A stretch of DNA of 64,000 nucleotides from Belnapia mucosa (GTDB lineage Bacteria > Pseudomonadota > Alphaproteobacteria > Acetobacterales > Acetobacteraceae). Positions within the stretch are counted from its first letter, which is position 1. Each line of letters starts with the position of its first letter. Shown here piece by piece: positions 12,307-20,428 of the stretch. The DNA is taken from contig NZ_JAEUXJ010000007.1 in the NCBI RefSeq assembly GCF_016775475.1, positions 231,494-295,493 on the forward strand, written 5' to 3'. The position numbers and the translations under genes were made by a program. The notes beneath the pieces were generated by a model. That model had not been told where the DNA came from and made no database searches. It saw only the letters and a list, made by a program, of their open reading frames with translations.

Positions 12307-12882
12307 CTACCAGGCATCTTCCCGTGCGGCGGCTGCCACCCGGTGGAAGCCGGACAGCGCCTCGAAGGTCTGCTGCGCGATCTCGGCCGGCGGCCCGTCC
12401 AGCCGCGCCAGCACCAGATAGAGCCGCCCGCGCCCCGCATTGCCCTGGGAGGCGGCGTGGAACAGCTCGGCGCTCTGCGGCGCGGCGTATTGCGCCAGGG
12501 TCTCCTCCTTCAAGGGCCGACTGCCGATCCGCTTGCTGTCATGCCACTGGCGCAGGGCATAGGTCGCGCCATCCGTCGGATCGCGGCCGAAGGCGCCCGA
12601 CCCGTTGCGGTCGAGCGGGGTGTAGGAGGCGGAGACGTCACCCAGCCGGATGATGATGTCGAGCCCGGCCGGCAGCCCGGTCGGGCGCAGCGTCGTGCGC
12701 CATTCGAAGCCGCCCTTCACCGCCTCGGGCGCCGAACCCGCGGCCGGCTTGAAGGTGTTGCGGCCGCCACGGAAACGCTCATCCGTGGCGAGGGCGCTGC
12801 GCCAGGTTTCGAACAGCGCCGCGACCTCGGTCCGCTTCTCGATCGGCTGCAGCTTCAGCAGCGTGGGGGTCGTGTCGCTCAT
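12307..12882 (-). CDS. Conserved-type hypothetical protein
   Basis: The 191-residue product belongs to no family I recognise. It is soluble, with no signal peptide or membrane segment, and mixed alpha/beta in appearance. Polar blocks such as FEWRTTLRPTGLPAGLDIIIRLGDVSASY and a C-terminal helical part are visible. Its ATG overlaps the stop codon of the CoA-transferase gene upstream by 4 bp (ATGA), so it is translated with that gene. A role in the same metabolic step is possible, but nothing in the sequence demonstrates it. Confidence 0.75.
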   Translation of the reverse strand: MSDTTPTLLKLQPIEKRTEVAALFETWRSALATDERFRGGRNTFKPAAGSAPEAVKGGFEWRTTLRPTGLPAGLDIIIRLGDVSASYTPLDRNGSGAFGRDPTDGATYALRQWHDSKRIGSRPLKEETLAQYAAPQSAELFHAASQGNAGRGRLYLVLARLDGPPAEIAQQTFEALSGFHRVAAAAREDAW

Positions 12883-14105
12883 CGCCTGCGGGTATCCACC
12901 AACACGCCGGAGGCGCGAAGCGCCGCCAGCTCGGCCTCGGAGAAGCCATGGGAGGTCAGCACACTGTCGGTGTGCTCGGCGAAGCGCGGCGGCGCGGCAC
13001 GGGTGCCGCCCGGGGTGCGCGACAGCTTGATGGGCGTGCCGAGGCCGCGATAGGCGCCGAGCTCCGTCACCATGGCGCGATGCGCGGTATGGGCCGCGGC
13101 CATCGCCTCGTCCACATGCAGGACCGGACCGGCGGGCAGGCCGGCGGCCAGCATCCGGCGGGTCAGGTCATGCCCGTCCTCCTGGGCGAAGCGTTCCTCC
13201 AGCACCGCGGTCAGCGCGTCGCGGTTGACGACGCGGGCGCCGTTGGTGGCGAAGCGAGGATCCTTCGCCATCTCGGGGAAGCCGAGGAATTCGCAGAATT
13301 TGCGGAAGGCCGGGTCGTTGCCCGCGGCGACGAAGATCTCGCAGGTGCGGGTGCGGAATTTGGAATAGGGCGCGAGGTTCGGATGCGGGTTGCCCGTCGC
13401 CTTCGGCCGGTTGCCGTTGAGGAAGTAATTGGCCGCATGCGGGTGCAGCAGCGCCATGCCGCAATCATGCAGCGTCATGTCGACATACTGGCCGAGCCCG
13501 CTGCGGGCGCGTTCCTGCAGGGCCATCAGGATGCCGATGGTGCTGAACAGGCCGGTGGCGATATCGACGATCGGGTTGCCGAGCCGGGTCGGGCCGGAAT
13601 CCCCGGTGCCGTTGATCGACATCAGGCCGGTCATCGCCTGCAACACGGCGTCATAGCCGGGGAAGCCGCCCAGCGGCCCATCCGCGCCGAAGCCGGAGAC
13701 GCGGCAATGCACCAGGGCGGGGAAGCGGTGCTTCAGCACCGCGTCGTAGCCGAGGCCCCAGCGCTCCATGCTGCCGGGCTTGAAATTCTCGATCAGCACA
13801 TCGGCGCCATCGAGCAGGCGCAGCAGCACCTCCCGCCCCTCGGGCTTCGAGAGGTCGAGCCCGACCGAGCGCTTGTTGCGGTTGACGCCGACGAAGTAGC
13901 TGGCATCGCCGGCCTCGTTGAAGGGCGGGCCCCAGTCGCGGACCTCGTCGCCCTGCGGCGGTTCCAGCTTGATGACCTCGGCGCCATGGTCCGACAGCAC
14001 CATGGTGCAGTAGGGGCCGCCCAGCACCCGCGTCAGGTCGATCACCCGGAGCCCTGCCAGGGCCCCGGCGGATTGGGCCAGACCCAGCCCCGCCGCCTCA
14101 TTCAT
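12879..14105 (-). CDS. Class III CoA-transferase (CaiB/BaiF family)
   Basis: The enzyme transfers CoA between a CoA-thioester and a carboxylic acid; the acids here are unknown. The 408-residue product starts with LRVIDLTRVLGGPYCTMVLSDHGAEVIKLEPP, the family's N-terminal block. NKRSVGLDLSKPEGREVLLRL and LIENFKPGSMERWGLGYD follow, and the putative catalytic aspartate lies in NPIVDIATG. Length is normal. The start is the ATG at 14105, which gives the family N-terminus. The open frame runs upstream without family similarity. It overlaps the following small gene by 4 bp. Confidence 0.92.
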   Translation of the reverse strand: MNEAAGLGLAQSAGALAGLRVIDLTRVLGGPYCTMVLSDHGAEVIKLEPPQGDEVRDWGPPFNEAGDASYFVGVNRNKRSVGLDLSKPEGREVLLRLLDGADVLIENFKPGSMERWGLGYDAVLKHRFPALVHCRVSGFGADGPLGGFPGYDAVLQAMTGLMSINGTGDSGPTRLGNPIVDIATGLFSTIGILMALQERARSGLGQYVDMTLHDCGMALLHPHAANYFLNGNRPKATGNPHPNLAPYSKFRTRTCEIFVAAGNDPAFRKFCEFLGFPEMAKDPRFATNGARVVNRDALTAVLEERFAQEDGHDLTRRMLAAGLPAGPVLHVDEAMAAAHTAHRAMVTELGAYRGLGTPIKLSRTPGGTRAAPPRFAEHTDSVLTSHGFSEAELAALRASGVLVDTRRR

Positions 14106-14223
14106 ATCCGCATGTCCTCGCGCGTCTCTCCAGGACTTCTCTAGACCGAACCTGGGCGGCAGGCGAATTCCGCGGGCGAAGCAAGGCTTGCGGTCGGTCG
14201 CCGGCTGGGCGATGCCAGGGGCC

Positions 14224-14775
14224 ATGCCCGAGCCCATGACCCTGGAAGGCCCCCGCCTCCGCCTCCGTCCCTGGCGCGCGGAGGACCGAGACCCGCTGGC
14301 GGCGCTGAATGGCGATCCGGAGGTGATGCGCCATTTCCCGGCCCCGATGACCCGGGCCGAGAGCGATGCCTGGGCCGACCGGATGGAGGCGCATGTCGCC
14401 GCCCATGGCTGGGGCTTCTGGGTGGTGGAGCAGCGGGAGAGGCCGGGGCTGATCGGCGTGGTCGGGCTGCTGACCATTCCCTGGGAAGCGGACTTCACCC
14501 CGGCGGTCGAGATCGGCTGGCGGATCGCGCCCGGCTTCCAGCGCCAGGGCTTGGCAGAGGAGGCGGCGCGGCTTTCGCTGAAGGCCGGCTTCGGGCCGGT
14601 CGGCCTGACGGAGGTGGTGGCCTTCACCGTGCCCGGGAATGCGCCGTCCTGGCTGCTGATGGCGAAGCTCGGCATGCGGCCGACCGGGACCTTCGAGCAT
14701 CCGCGCCTGCCGGAAGGGCACCCGTTGCGAACCCATCTGCTCTACCGGCTCAGGCGGCAGGACTGGTTCGCCTGA
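14224..14775 (+). CDS. GNAT-family N-acetyltransferase (RimJ/RimL-like)
   Basis: The 183-residue product begins TLEGPRLRLRPWRAEDRDPL, typical of the RimJ/RimL-type acetyltransferases. The acetyl-CoA-binding segment is VEIGWRIAPGFQRQGLAEEAARL, with the Q/RxxGxG/A pattern present as QRQGLA. The FTVPGNAPSWLLMAKLGM motif near the C-terminus, where Asn and Ser are usual, is also present. The acetyl acceptor is unknown. The ATG at 14224 is preferred over an upstream in-frame start because it places the family core at the N-terminus. It diverges from the CoA-transferase gene. Confidence 0.88.
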   Translation: MPEPMTLEGPRLRLRPWRAEDRDPLAALNGDPEVMRHFPAPMTRAESDAWADRMEAHVAAHGWGFWVVEQRERPGLIGVVGLLTIPWEADFTPAVEIGWRIAPGFQRQGLAEEAARLSLKAGFGPVGLTEVVAFTVPGNAPSWLLMAKLGMRPTGTFEHPRLPEGHPLRTHLLYRLRRQDWFA

Positions 14776-14855
14776 ATTTGGTCGGGCGACCGTCCACCAA
14801 CCCTTGATGACCGACCCTGCCGTGCTAGCTTTCCCTCAAAGAGGGAGGACAAGCC

Positions 14856-16073
14856 ATGGCTGCTGCCGAAATCGGGCCGCTGACGCCGCAAGCTCCGGAC
14901 AGCCTCTCCTCTGCCGGCCCGGTGGAGCGTGCCCGTGCCCTGATCCCCCTGCTGGAAGCGGCCGGCCCTGCTATGGAGCAGGCGCGGGAGCTGCCGCCCG
15001 AGGTGCTGGAGGCGCTCCGCGCCAACGACTTCTTCCGCCTGCTAACCGCCCGCGCCATCGGCGGCCAGGCGATGCCCCTGCCGCTCTATGCCGAGGTGAT
15101 CGAGGCTGTGGCGATCGGCGATGCCAGCACCGCCTGGTGCGTGAACCAGGGCAATGTCTCGGCCCTCAGCTCCGCCACCTACCTGCCGCAGGAGGTCGCG
15201 CAGCACTTCTTCGGCGAGCGCGACAGCGGCCTCGCCTGGGGGGCGCAGCATATCCGCGCTGCGGCGGTGCCGGTGGAGGGCGGCTGGCGCGTCACCGGGC
15301 GCTGGGATTTCGCGAGCGGCAACCGCCATGCCCGGCTGCTGGGCGCGCATGTGCCTGTGGCCCAGCCCGACGGCACGCCGCGGCCGGGGCCGAACGGCAA
15401 GCCGGAATTCGTCACTGTCCTGTTTCCGCGCGAACAGGCGGCGATCACCGAGGATTGGGCCGCGCTCGGCCTGCGCGGCACCGGCAGCGACACCTATGAG
15501 GTGACGGACCTCTTCGTCCCTGCAAGCCATGCCTGCTTCCGCGACAAGCCGGAGGGGCGGCAGGAGACGGGGACGCTGACCCTCTTCACCTCGCATCTCT
15601 GCTATGCCTCGGGCTTCGCCGCGACCGCGCTCGGCAATGCCCGCGCGCTGCTGAACCGCTACCTGACGCTGGCCCGTGGCAAGACCGCCCGCGCCGGCGC
15701 CCAGCCCATGGCGGAGAACCACTGCATCCAGTCGCAGGTCGCCCAGCTGGAGGCAAAGCTGCGCGCCTGCCGGATGTATCTGCTCGGCACGCTGCGCGAG
15801 GCCTGGGCGGAGGCGGAGGGCACCGGCGCGCTCAGCCTCGATGCCCGGATGGCGGTGCGGCTGGCGACGACCAGCGTGATGGCGGAGGCGACCGAGGTTG
15901 CCGTTGCCTGCTACCGCGCCGGGGGCACCACCGCGGTGCTGGAATCGGAGCCTTTCGAGCGGCGCTTCCGCGATGCGATGTGCGTCTCGCAGCATCTCCA
16001 GGGTGGGCCCTGGCATCTGGAGATGGTGGGGCGGCACCTGCTGGGCGTGCCGCAGGCGGTCCAGTTTGTTTGA
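14856..16073 (+). CDS. Acyl-CoA dehydrogenase-fold flavoprotein (monooxygenase-like subgroup)
   Basis: The 405-residue product has the three-domain acyl-CoA dehydrogenase fold: helical N-terminus, middle beta domain (GGWRVTGRWDFASG, GLRGTGSDTYEV) and C-terminal helical bundle. The middle-domain motifs and the C-terminal HLQGGPWHLEMVGRHLLG resemble the flavin-dependent monooxygenase subgroup (DszC/HpaB-like) more than true acyl-CoA dehydrogenases. The catalytic Glu of the latter is not evident. Such enzymes often depend on a separate flavin reductase; none is adjacent. The substrate is unknown. The ATG follows GAGGGAGGACAAGCC, a good ribosome-binding site. Confidence 0.85.
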   Translation: MAAAEIGPLTPQAPDSLSSAGPVERARALIPLLEAAGPAMEQARELPPEVLEALRANDFFRLLTARAIGGQAMPLPLYAEVIEAVAIGDASTAWCVNQGNVSALSSATYLPQEVAQHFFGERDSGLAWGAQHIRAAAVPVEGGWRVTGRWDFASGNRHARLLGAHVPVAQPDGTPRPGPNGKPEFVTVLFPREQAAITEDWAALGLRGTGSDTYEVTDLFVPASHACFRDKPEGRQETGTLTLFTSHLCYASGFAATALGNARALLNRYLTLARGKTARAGAQPMAENHCIQSQVAQLEAKLRACRMYLLGTLREAWAEAEGTGALSLDARMAVRLATTSVMAEATEVAVACYRAGGTTAVLESEPFERRFRDAMCVSQHLQGGPWHLEMVGRHLLGVPQAVQFV

Positions 16074-16320
16074 TGGCGCCGGCGGATGAAATCCTTGCCA
16101 GGCGGAAAGGGGTTTGGCCTGCCCGAAAGGTTGCGAGCGGCCCCGGGCTGAAGCTTTCGCCGACATCGCAGCCAATGGCGCTGTAATCCGGTCTTTCCAA
16201 GAACTTGCCAGAGGCCGGGCGGGTGGATTACCGACTGTGAGTCCATCGCAATTGCAGTGGCCCCACGCAGCGTCGGTTTCTTCTTGCCCTTCCCTCCGCG
16301 CTCGGCGCTTGGCTTCCCGC

Positions 16321-16491
16321 CCCGACCGGCACAAGCAGCTGCCGCTGGACTATCCGGCGCTGGAGGCGGGGCTGGACCGCGTCGCGGCGCTGAGCGAGGC
16401 GGGGCAGGGTGAGGCGGCGCTGGCGGCCCCTGATGTCTATCACAACCTGGCGGAGCGGATGGTGGCGAATTACCCCCGGCCGGTGCGGTGA
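16321..16491 (+). pseudogene. Possible C-terminal gene remnant next to the tRNA
   Basis: The 469 bp between the flavoprotein gene and the tRNA holds one frame whose last 54 residues look protein-like (DYPALEAGLDRVAALSEAGQ, then VYHNLAERMVANY). The part of the frame upstream of about 16310 does not look coding and no start with a ribosome-binding site is evident. It may be the end of a deleted gene or a small real protein. I do not recognise the family. The rest of the interval shows nothing. Confidence 0.3.
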
Positions 16492-16542
16492 GGCGGATAG
16501 GGGCTTCCTTCCTGTGGCCGGCTGGGCTATGGGAGGCGCGCT

Positions 16543-16619
16543 GGACCCGTAGCTCAGCTGGATAGAGCGTTGCCCTCCGAAGGCAAAGGTCGTACGTTCG
16601 AATCGTATCGGGTCCGCCA
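16543..16619 (+). tRNA. tRNA-Arg (anticodon CCG)
   Basis: This is a complete 77-base cloverleaf with encoded CCA. The 7-bp acceptor stem pairs GGACCCG with CGGGTCC, followed by discriminator G and CCA (16617-16619). The anticodon stem TTGCC/GGCAA encloses loop CTCCGAA with anticodon CCG at 16577-16579, reading CGG. The T arm contains GTTCGAATC. The 3' part of the gene is the insertion site of the integrated element that follows. Confidence 0.97.
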
Positions 16620-16620
16620 T
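16574..16620 (+). repeat. Left attachment site (attL), 47-bp direct repeat inside tRNA-Arg
   Basis: Bases 16574-16620 run from the last anticodon-stem base to one base past CCA. They are identical to 25860-25906. Such a duplicated tRNA 3' end marks integration by a tRNA-specific tyrosine recombinase. Beyond the perfect block, both copies continue with related but diverged sequence (CTCCTCAATGGGCTAGC against CTCCCCCAATGAGTTAGC). Confidence 0.92.
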
Positions 16621-17016
16621 ATCTCCTCAATGGGCTAGCTCGTAGGCACCTTGCCTCGCAGGCCCTCTCCCCTGCATTGAGGCAGCAGATGGTCAACAGG
16701 ACCGGCTAAGTCGCTGGTCACTTGGCCTCCTGCTGATTACTGCCCGAGGTGTCGGTTCTTGTCTCCGAGATGACCCGCGGAGATTCCCTCAGGGTCGTAG
16801 TCGGACCCTGGCGCTGTGGCGGCCACCATCTCGATGGTGGTTACCCGGCACCCAAGCCCAGTCCTCGACGATCATACCCGGCGATGCTCGTTCGATGCTG
16901 GCAGACGATCCGCTTATCGTCTCAACCGTAATCGCCTGAGATGCTCATAAGGGGCGCAGGGTCAGACTGGCCGGAGTGCCGGGATGTTCCTCACGATCAG
17001 CATTTCACCGAACACT
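16621..17016. other. Left arm of the island, no recognisable gene
   Basis: About 400 bp between the tRNA and the IS630-type remnant. Short open frames exist on both strands, but none has a convincing start, ribosome-binding site or family resemblance. It is probably decayed mobile DNA. Confidence 0.4.
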
Positions 17017-17131
17017 CCGTCGTAAACTGCAGCCAAGGCCAGCAGGCGGCGGGCCTGGGCGCATCCTTGGTCGGACGAGCCGCGGCACGAAGCCCAGCCG
17101 CGCCAGAGTCGCCTCGAAGTGGGATGGGCAT
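17017..17131 (-). pseudogene. 5' remnant of an IS630-type transposase gene, frameshifted and truncated
   Basis: Read leftward from an ATG at 17131, the sequence gives MPIPLRGDSGAAGLRAAAR then PTKDA. It then continues in another frame as AQARRLLALAAVYDG. Together these match the usual start of one group of IS630-type transposases. A single missing base near 17058-17063 explains the shift. The similarity stops after AVYDG at about 17017, so only the first ~40 codons remain. No catalytic residues and no inverted repeats are visible. The identification rests on remembered family sequence. Confidence 0.55.
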
Positions 17132-17446
17132 GGCGAAGCTCCTCTGTTCGCCATGTTGAATCAGAGCAACCTCGGCCTGCGAATCCCCCGCTAGTCACCA
17201 CCTGCTCCGCCTTGGTGAACATGGTCCGCAACCGGCGCACGGCATCCACGCCAGGCGACGACCTCCCAAGAAGGAGGACCGCCGCCGACTTGGCTAGGTC
17301 CGCCTGGGTGTCGATCCCGACGGCTAGCACTTGGCGCTGGCCGCGCCCGGCCATGCACCCGACAGCCTTCGTCGCTGACCGGTCCTTATCTTTGCGATTA
17401 GAACAGGCCAGGCGAGACACTGCTGAGGTCGCGTTTACGGTTGTGG
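17132..17446. other. Intergenic, island left arm, no recognised gene
   Basis: About 315 bp. A leftward open frame covers most of it and contains VLAVGIDTQADLAKSAAVLL, which looks faintly protein-like, but I cannot assign it. It may belong to another decayed mobile-element gene. Confidence 0.3.
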
Positions 17447-17722
17447 CTAGTAACCGCGATATCCTCGGCCGCCTGAGTATCCACCACCGCCGTAGCTACT
17501 GCCGCGGCTGGGCGCTGTTAGAGCACCGCCTGCGGCACCCACACCACCGCCGACAAGCGCACCTGTTCCAACGCTGCCGCCAGTCAAGGCACTCACCCCA
17601 GCACCCGCTCCTGCTCCGAGCAGGCCCCCGGAGACGGCGCGGCTGCCGGGGCTTGTGCCGCATGCCGTCAGGCTAAATGAAACCAACCCGACGAGCAGCG
17701 CGGCTGCTAAGTTGCGCATCAT
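17447..17722 (-). CDS. Small glycine-rich lipoprotein
   Basis: The 91-residue product starts MMRNLAAALLVGLVSF followed by the lipobox LTAC, so it is an exported lipoprotein with Cys at about residue 21. The middle is a Gly/Ala/Val repeat-like segment (SGGLLGAGAGAGVSALTGG, then GTGALVGGGVGAAGGAL), typical of glycine-zipper membrane-associated proteins. The tail is Gly/Tyr/Arg-rich (YGGGGYSGGRGYRGY). GGAGGAAT sits 6 bases before the ATG at 17722. A longer frame to 17788 has no such site. The function is likely structural in the envelope, but unknown. Confidence 0.7.
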   Translation of the reverse strand: MMRNLAAALLVGLVSFSLTACGTSPGSRAVSGGLLGAGAGAGVSALTGGSVGTGALVGGGVGAAGGALTAPSRGSSYGGGGYSGGRGYRGY

Positions 17723-18088
17723 GGTATTCCTCCGTTGTGAAAGCAGGGGTGAAACGCACCAGTTCAAAAGAAGCCCGAGCCGTGACATTCACAATGCCGG
17801 TTGCCGTCCGGGAATACGCAGCGCCGTTGAGAAGTGACTTAGCCGCGCCTCCCGGATGATTAGACCACTAGCTACCAGCTCCGAACTTTTGAACGCTGAG
17901 TCGGCGCGGTGATGAGGCATTAGGTCAGGTGGCTTGGCCCGCTAATCTCGGTGTGCGGTTTTGCTTGGCCGATTCGTTAAACCGACCTCGGCGACGGCAT
18001 ACGATTGACCTTCGCACGATTGGTCCATGCCCGTCTGGACACGGCGACCCCAGCCCGGCACATGCGTTGACGCCCAGAGGTGTATGCC

Positions 18089-18655
18089 ATGCAGACCGGG
18101 CTTCTTGTAATCGCTCTCCTGGCCCTTCTGGGTCATCAGGCGTGGTCGCAGGCGACTGAAACCCTACCGCCCGTTGCCGGTCCACCCGCAGTCCAACCGC
18201 GCGCCGCACCGTATCCGTCCCCTCCTTGGTCACCGCCGTCGAAGCCAGATCAGGGGCAGCTTCCGCCGCCTGTCCCATTCCAGCTTGAACCTAACCGAGA
18301 TCGCTCAGTCTCGATGCCACCTGCTCTTTCAGCGCGTGAGCTACAGGCAAGAGACGAGCCGGTCCGCCTGAGGTGGCGCACGGAGATCGCGGGGGAGTTC
18401 GCCGACTGGTGGCGCCGCTATGGTTGCTTCCCTCATCCCCGGCGGCACGAAGCGTGGTTCGACATGCTGGTTGAACGGCTCGGCGCCACAACTCAACAGC
18501 AGCAACATTCCCTCTATGGCTTGGTGATGGAGCGGGTGGAACTCTATGACCCGCCCCGAACCCAATTCAGCGGGCTCCTGGGAGACACCGAGGAATGGGT
18601 TAATGGCATGACGGGGTGGCGGGCGGCCGGTGACCGTTTCTGCCCACGCGGTTAG
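18089..18655 (+). CDS. Secreted proline-rich protein of unknown function
   Basis: The 188-residue product has an N-terminal signal peptide (TGLLVIALLALLGHQAWSQA, cleavage probably after WSQA). A Pro-rich stretch follows (about residues 25-80). The C-terminal globular part is Trp- and Arg-rich (FADWWRRYGCFPHPRRHEAWFDML) with two cysteines that could pair in the periplasm. No family is recognised. The ATG at 18089 follows AGAGG at about 9 bases; a GTG at 18080 is an alternative. It lies alone in the island between the lipoprotein and another small exported protein. Confidence 0.6.
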   Translation: MQTGLLVIALLALLGHQAWSQATETLPPVAGPPAVQPRAAPYPSPPWSPPSKPDQGQLPPPVPFQLEPNRDRSVSMPPALSARELQARDEPVRLRWRTEIAGEFADWWRRYGCFPHPRRHEAWFDMLVERLGATTQQQQHSLYGLVMERVELYDPPRTQFSGLLGDTEEWVNGMTGWRAAGDRFCPRG

Positions 18656-18780
18656 GACAGCTACTCCAGCGCCTATACTGAGTGCGGCCGTGAGCGAGAA
18701 AGTTATACCCGTCGGCGCAGCAAAAGTCTCACAGTTGCATTCACCAAGCACCCGGCATCAAGCCGGGGAGGGAGACGAAC

Positions 18781-19047
18781 ATGCGAGGGCGCCTCTGGGT
18801 GGCGGTCCTCTACGCCAGTCCTCAATGTGCCTTGGCTTTCGCTCAGGCTCGTGCCGAGGCCACTGTCCCCGTGGTCGCTGAGGTCGGCGTTGCCGCATCG
18901 CCCTCAGCCCTCCCGCCGAAACCACCCCTCCGAGTTCGGCCCGATGTCGAGCGGACGAATTTCGGCTGGGTCGCTTTGCTTGGGCTAAGCAGCCTTACTG
19001 CAGCCGCGTCCCAACGGAGACCGCCGACGCAGAGTGAGGGACGCTAA
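18781..19047 (+). CDS. Small exported or membrane protein with C-terminal hydrophobic anchor
   Basis: The 88-residue product has an N-terminal hydrophobic segment resembling a signal peptide. A Pro-rich middle follows, then a C-terminal FGWVALLGLSSLTAAAS run and a basic QRR. That layout resembles small WGxxGxxG-type anchored proteins, although the exact motif is not kept. The ATG is preceded by GGGAGGGAGACGAAC, a strong ribosome-binding site, which is the main reason to accept it. The function is unknown. Confidence 0.5.
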   Translation: MRGRLWVAVLYASPQCALAFAQARAEATVPVVAEVGVAASPSALPPKPPLRVRPDVERTNFGWVALLGLSSLTAAASQRRPPTQSEGR

Positions 19048-19132
19048 CCACGAAGCAGGGTCGAGCGTTGGCGGCGGTCAAGTGCCGCCGCCTCGGGTTG
19101 GGTGAGGCCGAGTGAAAGTGCCGACAACTGGC

Positions 19133-19336
19133 TCAGGCTAGCCTAAGGCTGGCCGCCGCCTCTTTGCCTCGCTCGCGCACCACCTCGTAGGAAACCTTCT
19201 GACCCTCGTCGAGACCGTTCAGCCCGGCTGCCTGCACGGCGGTAATGTGGACGAATACGTCCTTACCGCCGCCTTCGGGCTGAATGAAGCCAAAGCCCTT
19301 CTGCGCGTTGAACCACTTCACAGTACCTACAGCCAT
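19133..19336 (-). CDS. Cold-shock domain protein, CspA family
   Basis: The 67-residue product is a single OB-fold RNA/ssDNA-binding domain. It has the RNP1 motif KGFGFIQ, RNP2 motif VFVHI, and the start [12 protein letters not shown]. Members act as RNA chaperones under cold or other stress. The ATG at 19336 follows GGAAGGAAAACAC. It is an island-borne copy; chromosomal paralogues are expected elsewhere. Confidence 0.95.
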   Translation of the reverse strand: MAVGTVKWFNAQKGFGFIQPEGGGKDVFVHITAVQAAGLNGLDEGQKVSYEVVRERGKEAAASLRLA

Positions 19337-19505
19337 CGAGTGTTTTCCTTCCCCGGTTCGGACGATGATGCTGCTGCGAGGCAGGTCAAGCAAGTGTCCC
19401 GCCGCTGCCGCTGGATGTGCATCTAGCCCCGGTAAGTCGATCAGCACATGCTCGCCCAAGGCGCGCAGAGCGCCGGACAAACACGGACACCCTGCCGAGG
19501 ACTGA

Positions 19506-20111
19506 TCAAGCCATAGCCAACACGGCGGTCTGTCCCGAGGCTGCGACCCGGACGGCAACGTCGGGCTGGTGCTTGCGCAGGATGGCAAGCGCTTCTTCAT
19601 GCGCAGCGTAAGCGTGCTCATGCGTGTCGAAAAGCAGGACAGAGGCACCACGGGTTGGATCATCCATCGACCGCAGCCAGTAGGCGCCTCGAAAGCCAGG
19701 GACCTTCTGGGTGCGGGCTAGCATCTCCTCGACGACTGGCCGCTGGATTGAGGTCGATGGCAGGTTCTCCGCTTTCCTGACCATGCAGTAGAGGGATTGA
19801 GCCGGTCCGCCGCTCTGTGGCGCCGCCATCGCATGCGGTCCAACATCGCCCATAAAGCGCTCAGTCGGCTCGCTGAGCCCAGAGAGGTTGGCCATCACCC
19901 ATTCGCGGATTTTGTCGCGGCAGCTAGCCGCTGCGGTGGCACTCTCCCAAAACGAGACCGAGACGATATCGCCTTGTTCACTACCGAGGGCCGCATAGCC
20001 CAGAAAGCCGTGCTGACCTCTGAGGAGTGGGACAAGTCCTTGCTGGGCTTTCGGCGCTGCTTCCGCAGTCATCCTCGCAGCGCCAGCATAACGGCTGATC
20101 ATGATGTGCAT
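19506..20111 (-). CDS. Protein with two tandem ferredoxin-like (ABM/EthD-type) domains
   Basis: The 201-residue product starts [11 protein letters not shown] and appears to contain two copies of a ~95-residue alpha/beta fold. The first runs from about 1 to 92 ([21 protein letters not shown]), the second from about 105 to 200 ([23 protein letters not shown]). Both carry the pattern strand-helix-GFxGxxxL-strand-helix of dimeric alpha/beta-barrel proteins such as antibiotic-biosynthesis monooxygenases. Fused tandem domains can form the barrel within one chain. No catalytic residue is assigned. The start at 20111 follows GGGAG; the open frame extends upstream without support. Confidence 0.65.
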   Translation of the reverse strand: MHIMISRYAGAARMTAEAAPKAQQGLVPLLRGQHGFLGYAALGSEQGDIVSVSFWESATAAASCRDKIREWVMANLSGLSEPTERFMGDVGPHAMAAPQSGGPAQSLYCMVRKAENLPSTSIQRPVVEEMLARTQKVPGFRGAYWLRSMDDPTRGASVLLFDTHEHAYAAHEEALAILRKHQPDVAVRVAASGQTAVLAMA

Positions 20112-20428
20112 TTTGCTCTCCCTGCGGTCCCGAGGAGCAAGGAATGCTGCTCCCCACGTCCAGCGCGGGTCAACGACGATGAGAATGGCAGAGGAGTTCG
20201 GATGGCCTGCTGCGGGTACACACCGCCGTGTCAGACGGAAGCCGCGAACATGCTCCTTCCACAACGCCCGCGTGTGCCGTTTCGGATTCAGTTCCCGCGT
20301 GCATTTTTGGTGAGCAGCACACTAAAGTTTTTCTGCGGAGGGTAGCGAGAAGAAATTGACGCCTCGTGAAGGCCGCTGCGCGTAACGCAACTCCACTCAG
20401 TTAGTCGTCTTGCGCCGTGGAGGCAGCT
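20112..20428. other. Divergent promoter region, no gene seen
   Basis: About 317 bp between the divergently read tandem-domain gene and the methyltransferase gene. It must hold promoters for both. I could not pick out convincing sigma-factor boxes. Short open frames here lack starts with ribosome-binding sites. Confidence 0.4.

Noticed and set aside
16228..16620. Leftward open frame beginning MADPIRFERTTFAFGG through the tRNA
   Set aside because: It is the antisense translation of tRNA-Arg, a well-known false protein. The same string appears at 25772-26011 through the attR copy.
20215..20240. GTACACACCGCC resembling a conserved 16S rRNA stretch
   Set aside because: Only about 12 bases match and the surroundings do not resemble rRNA.
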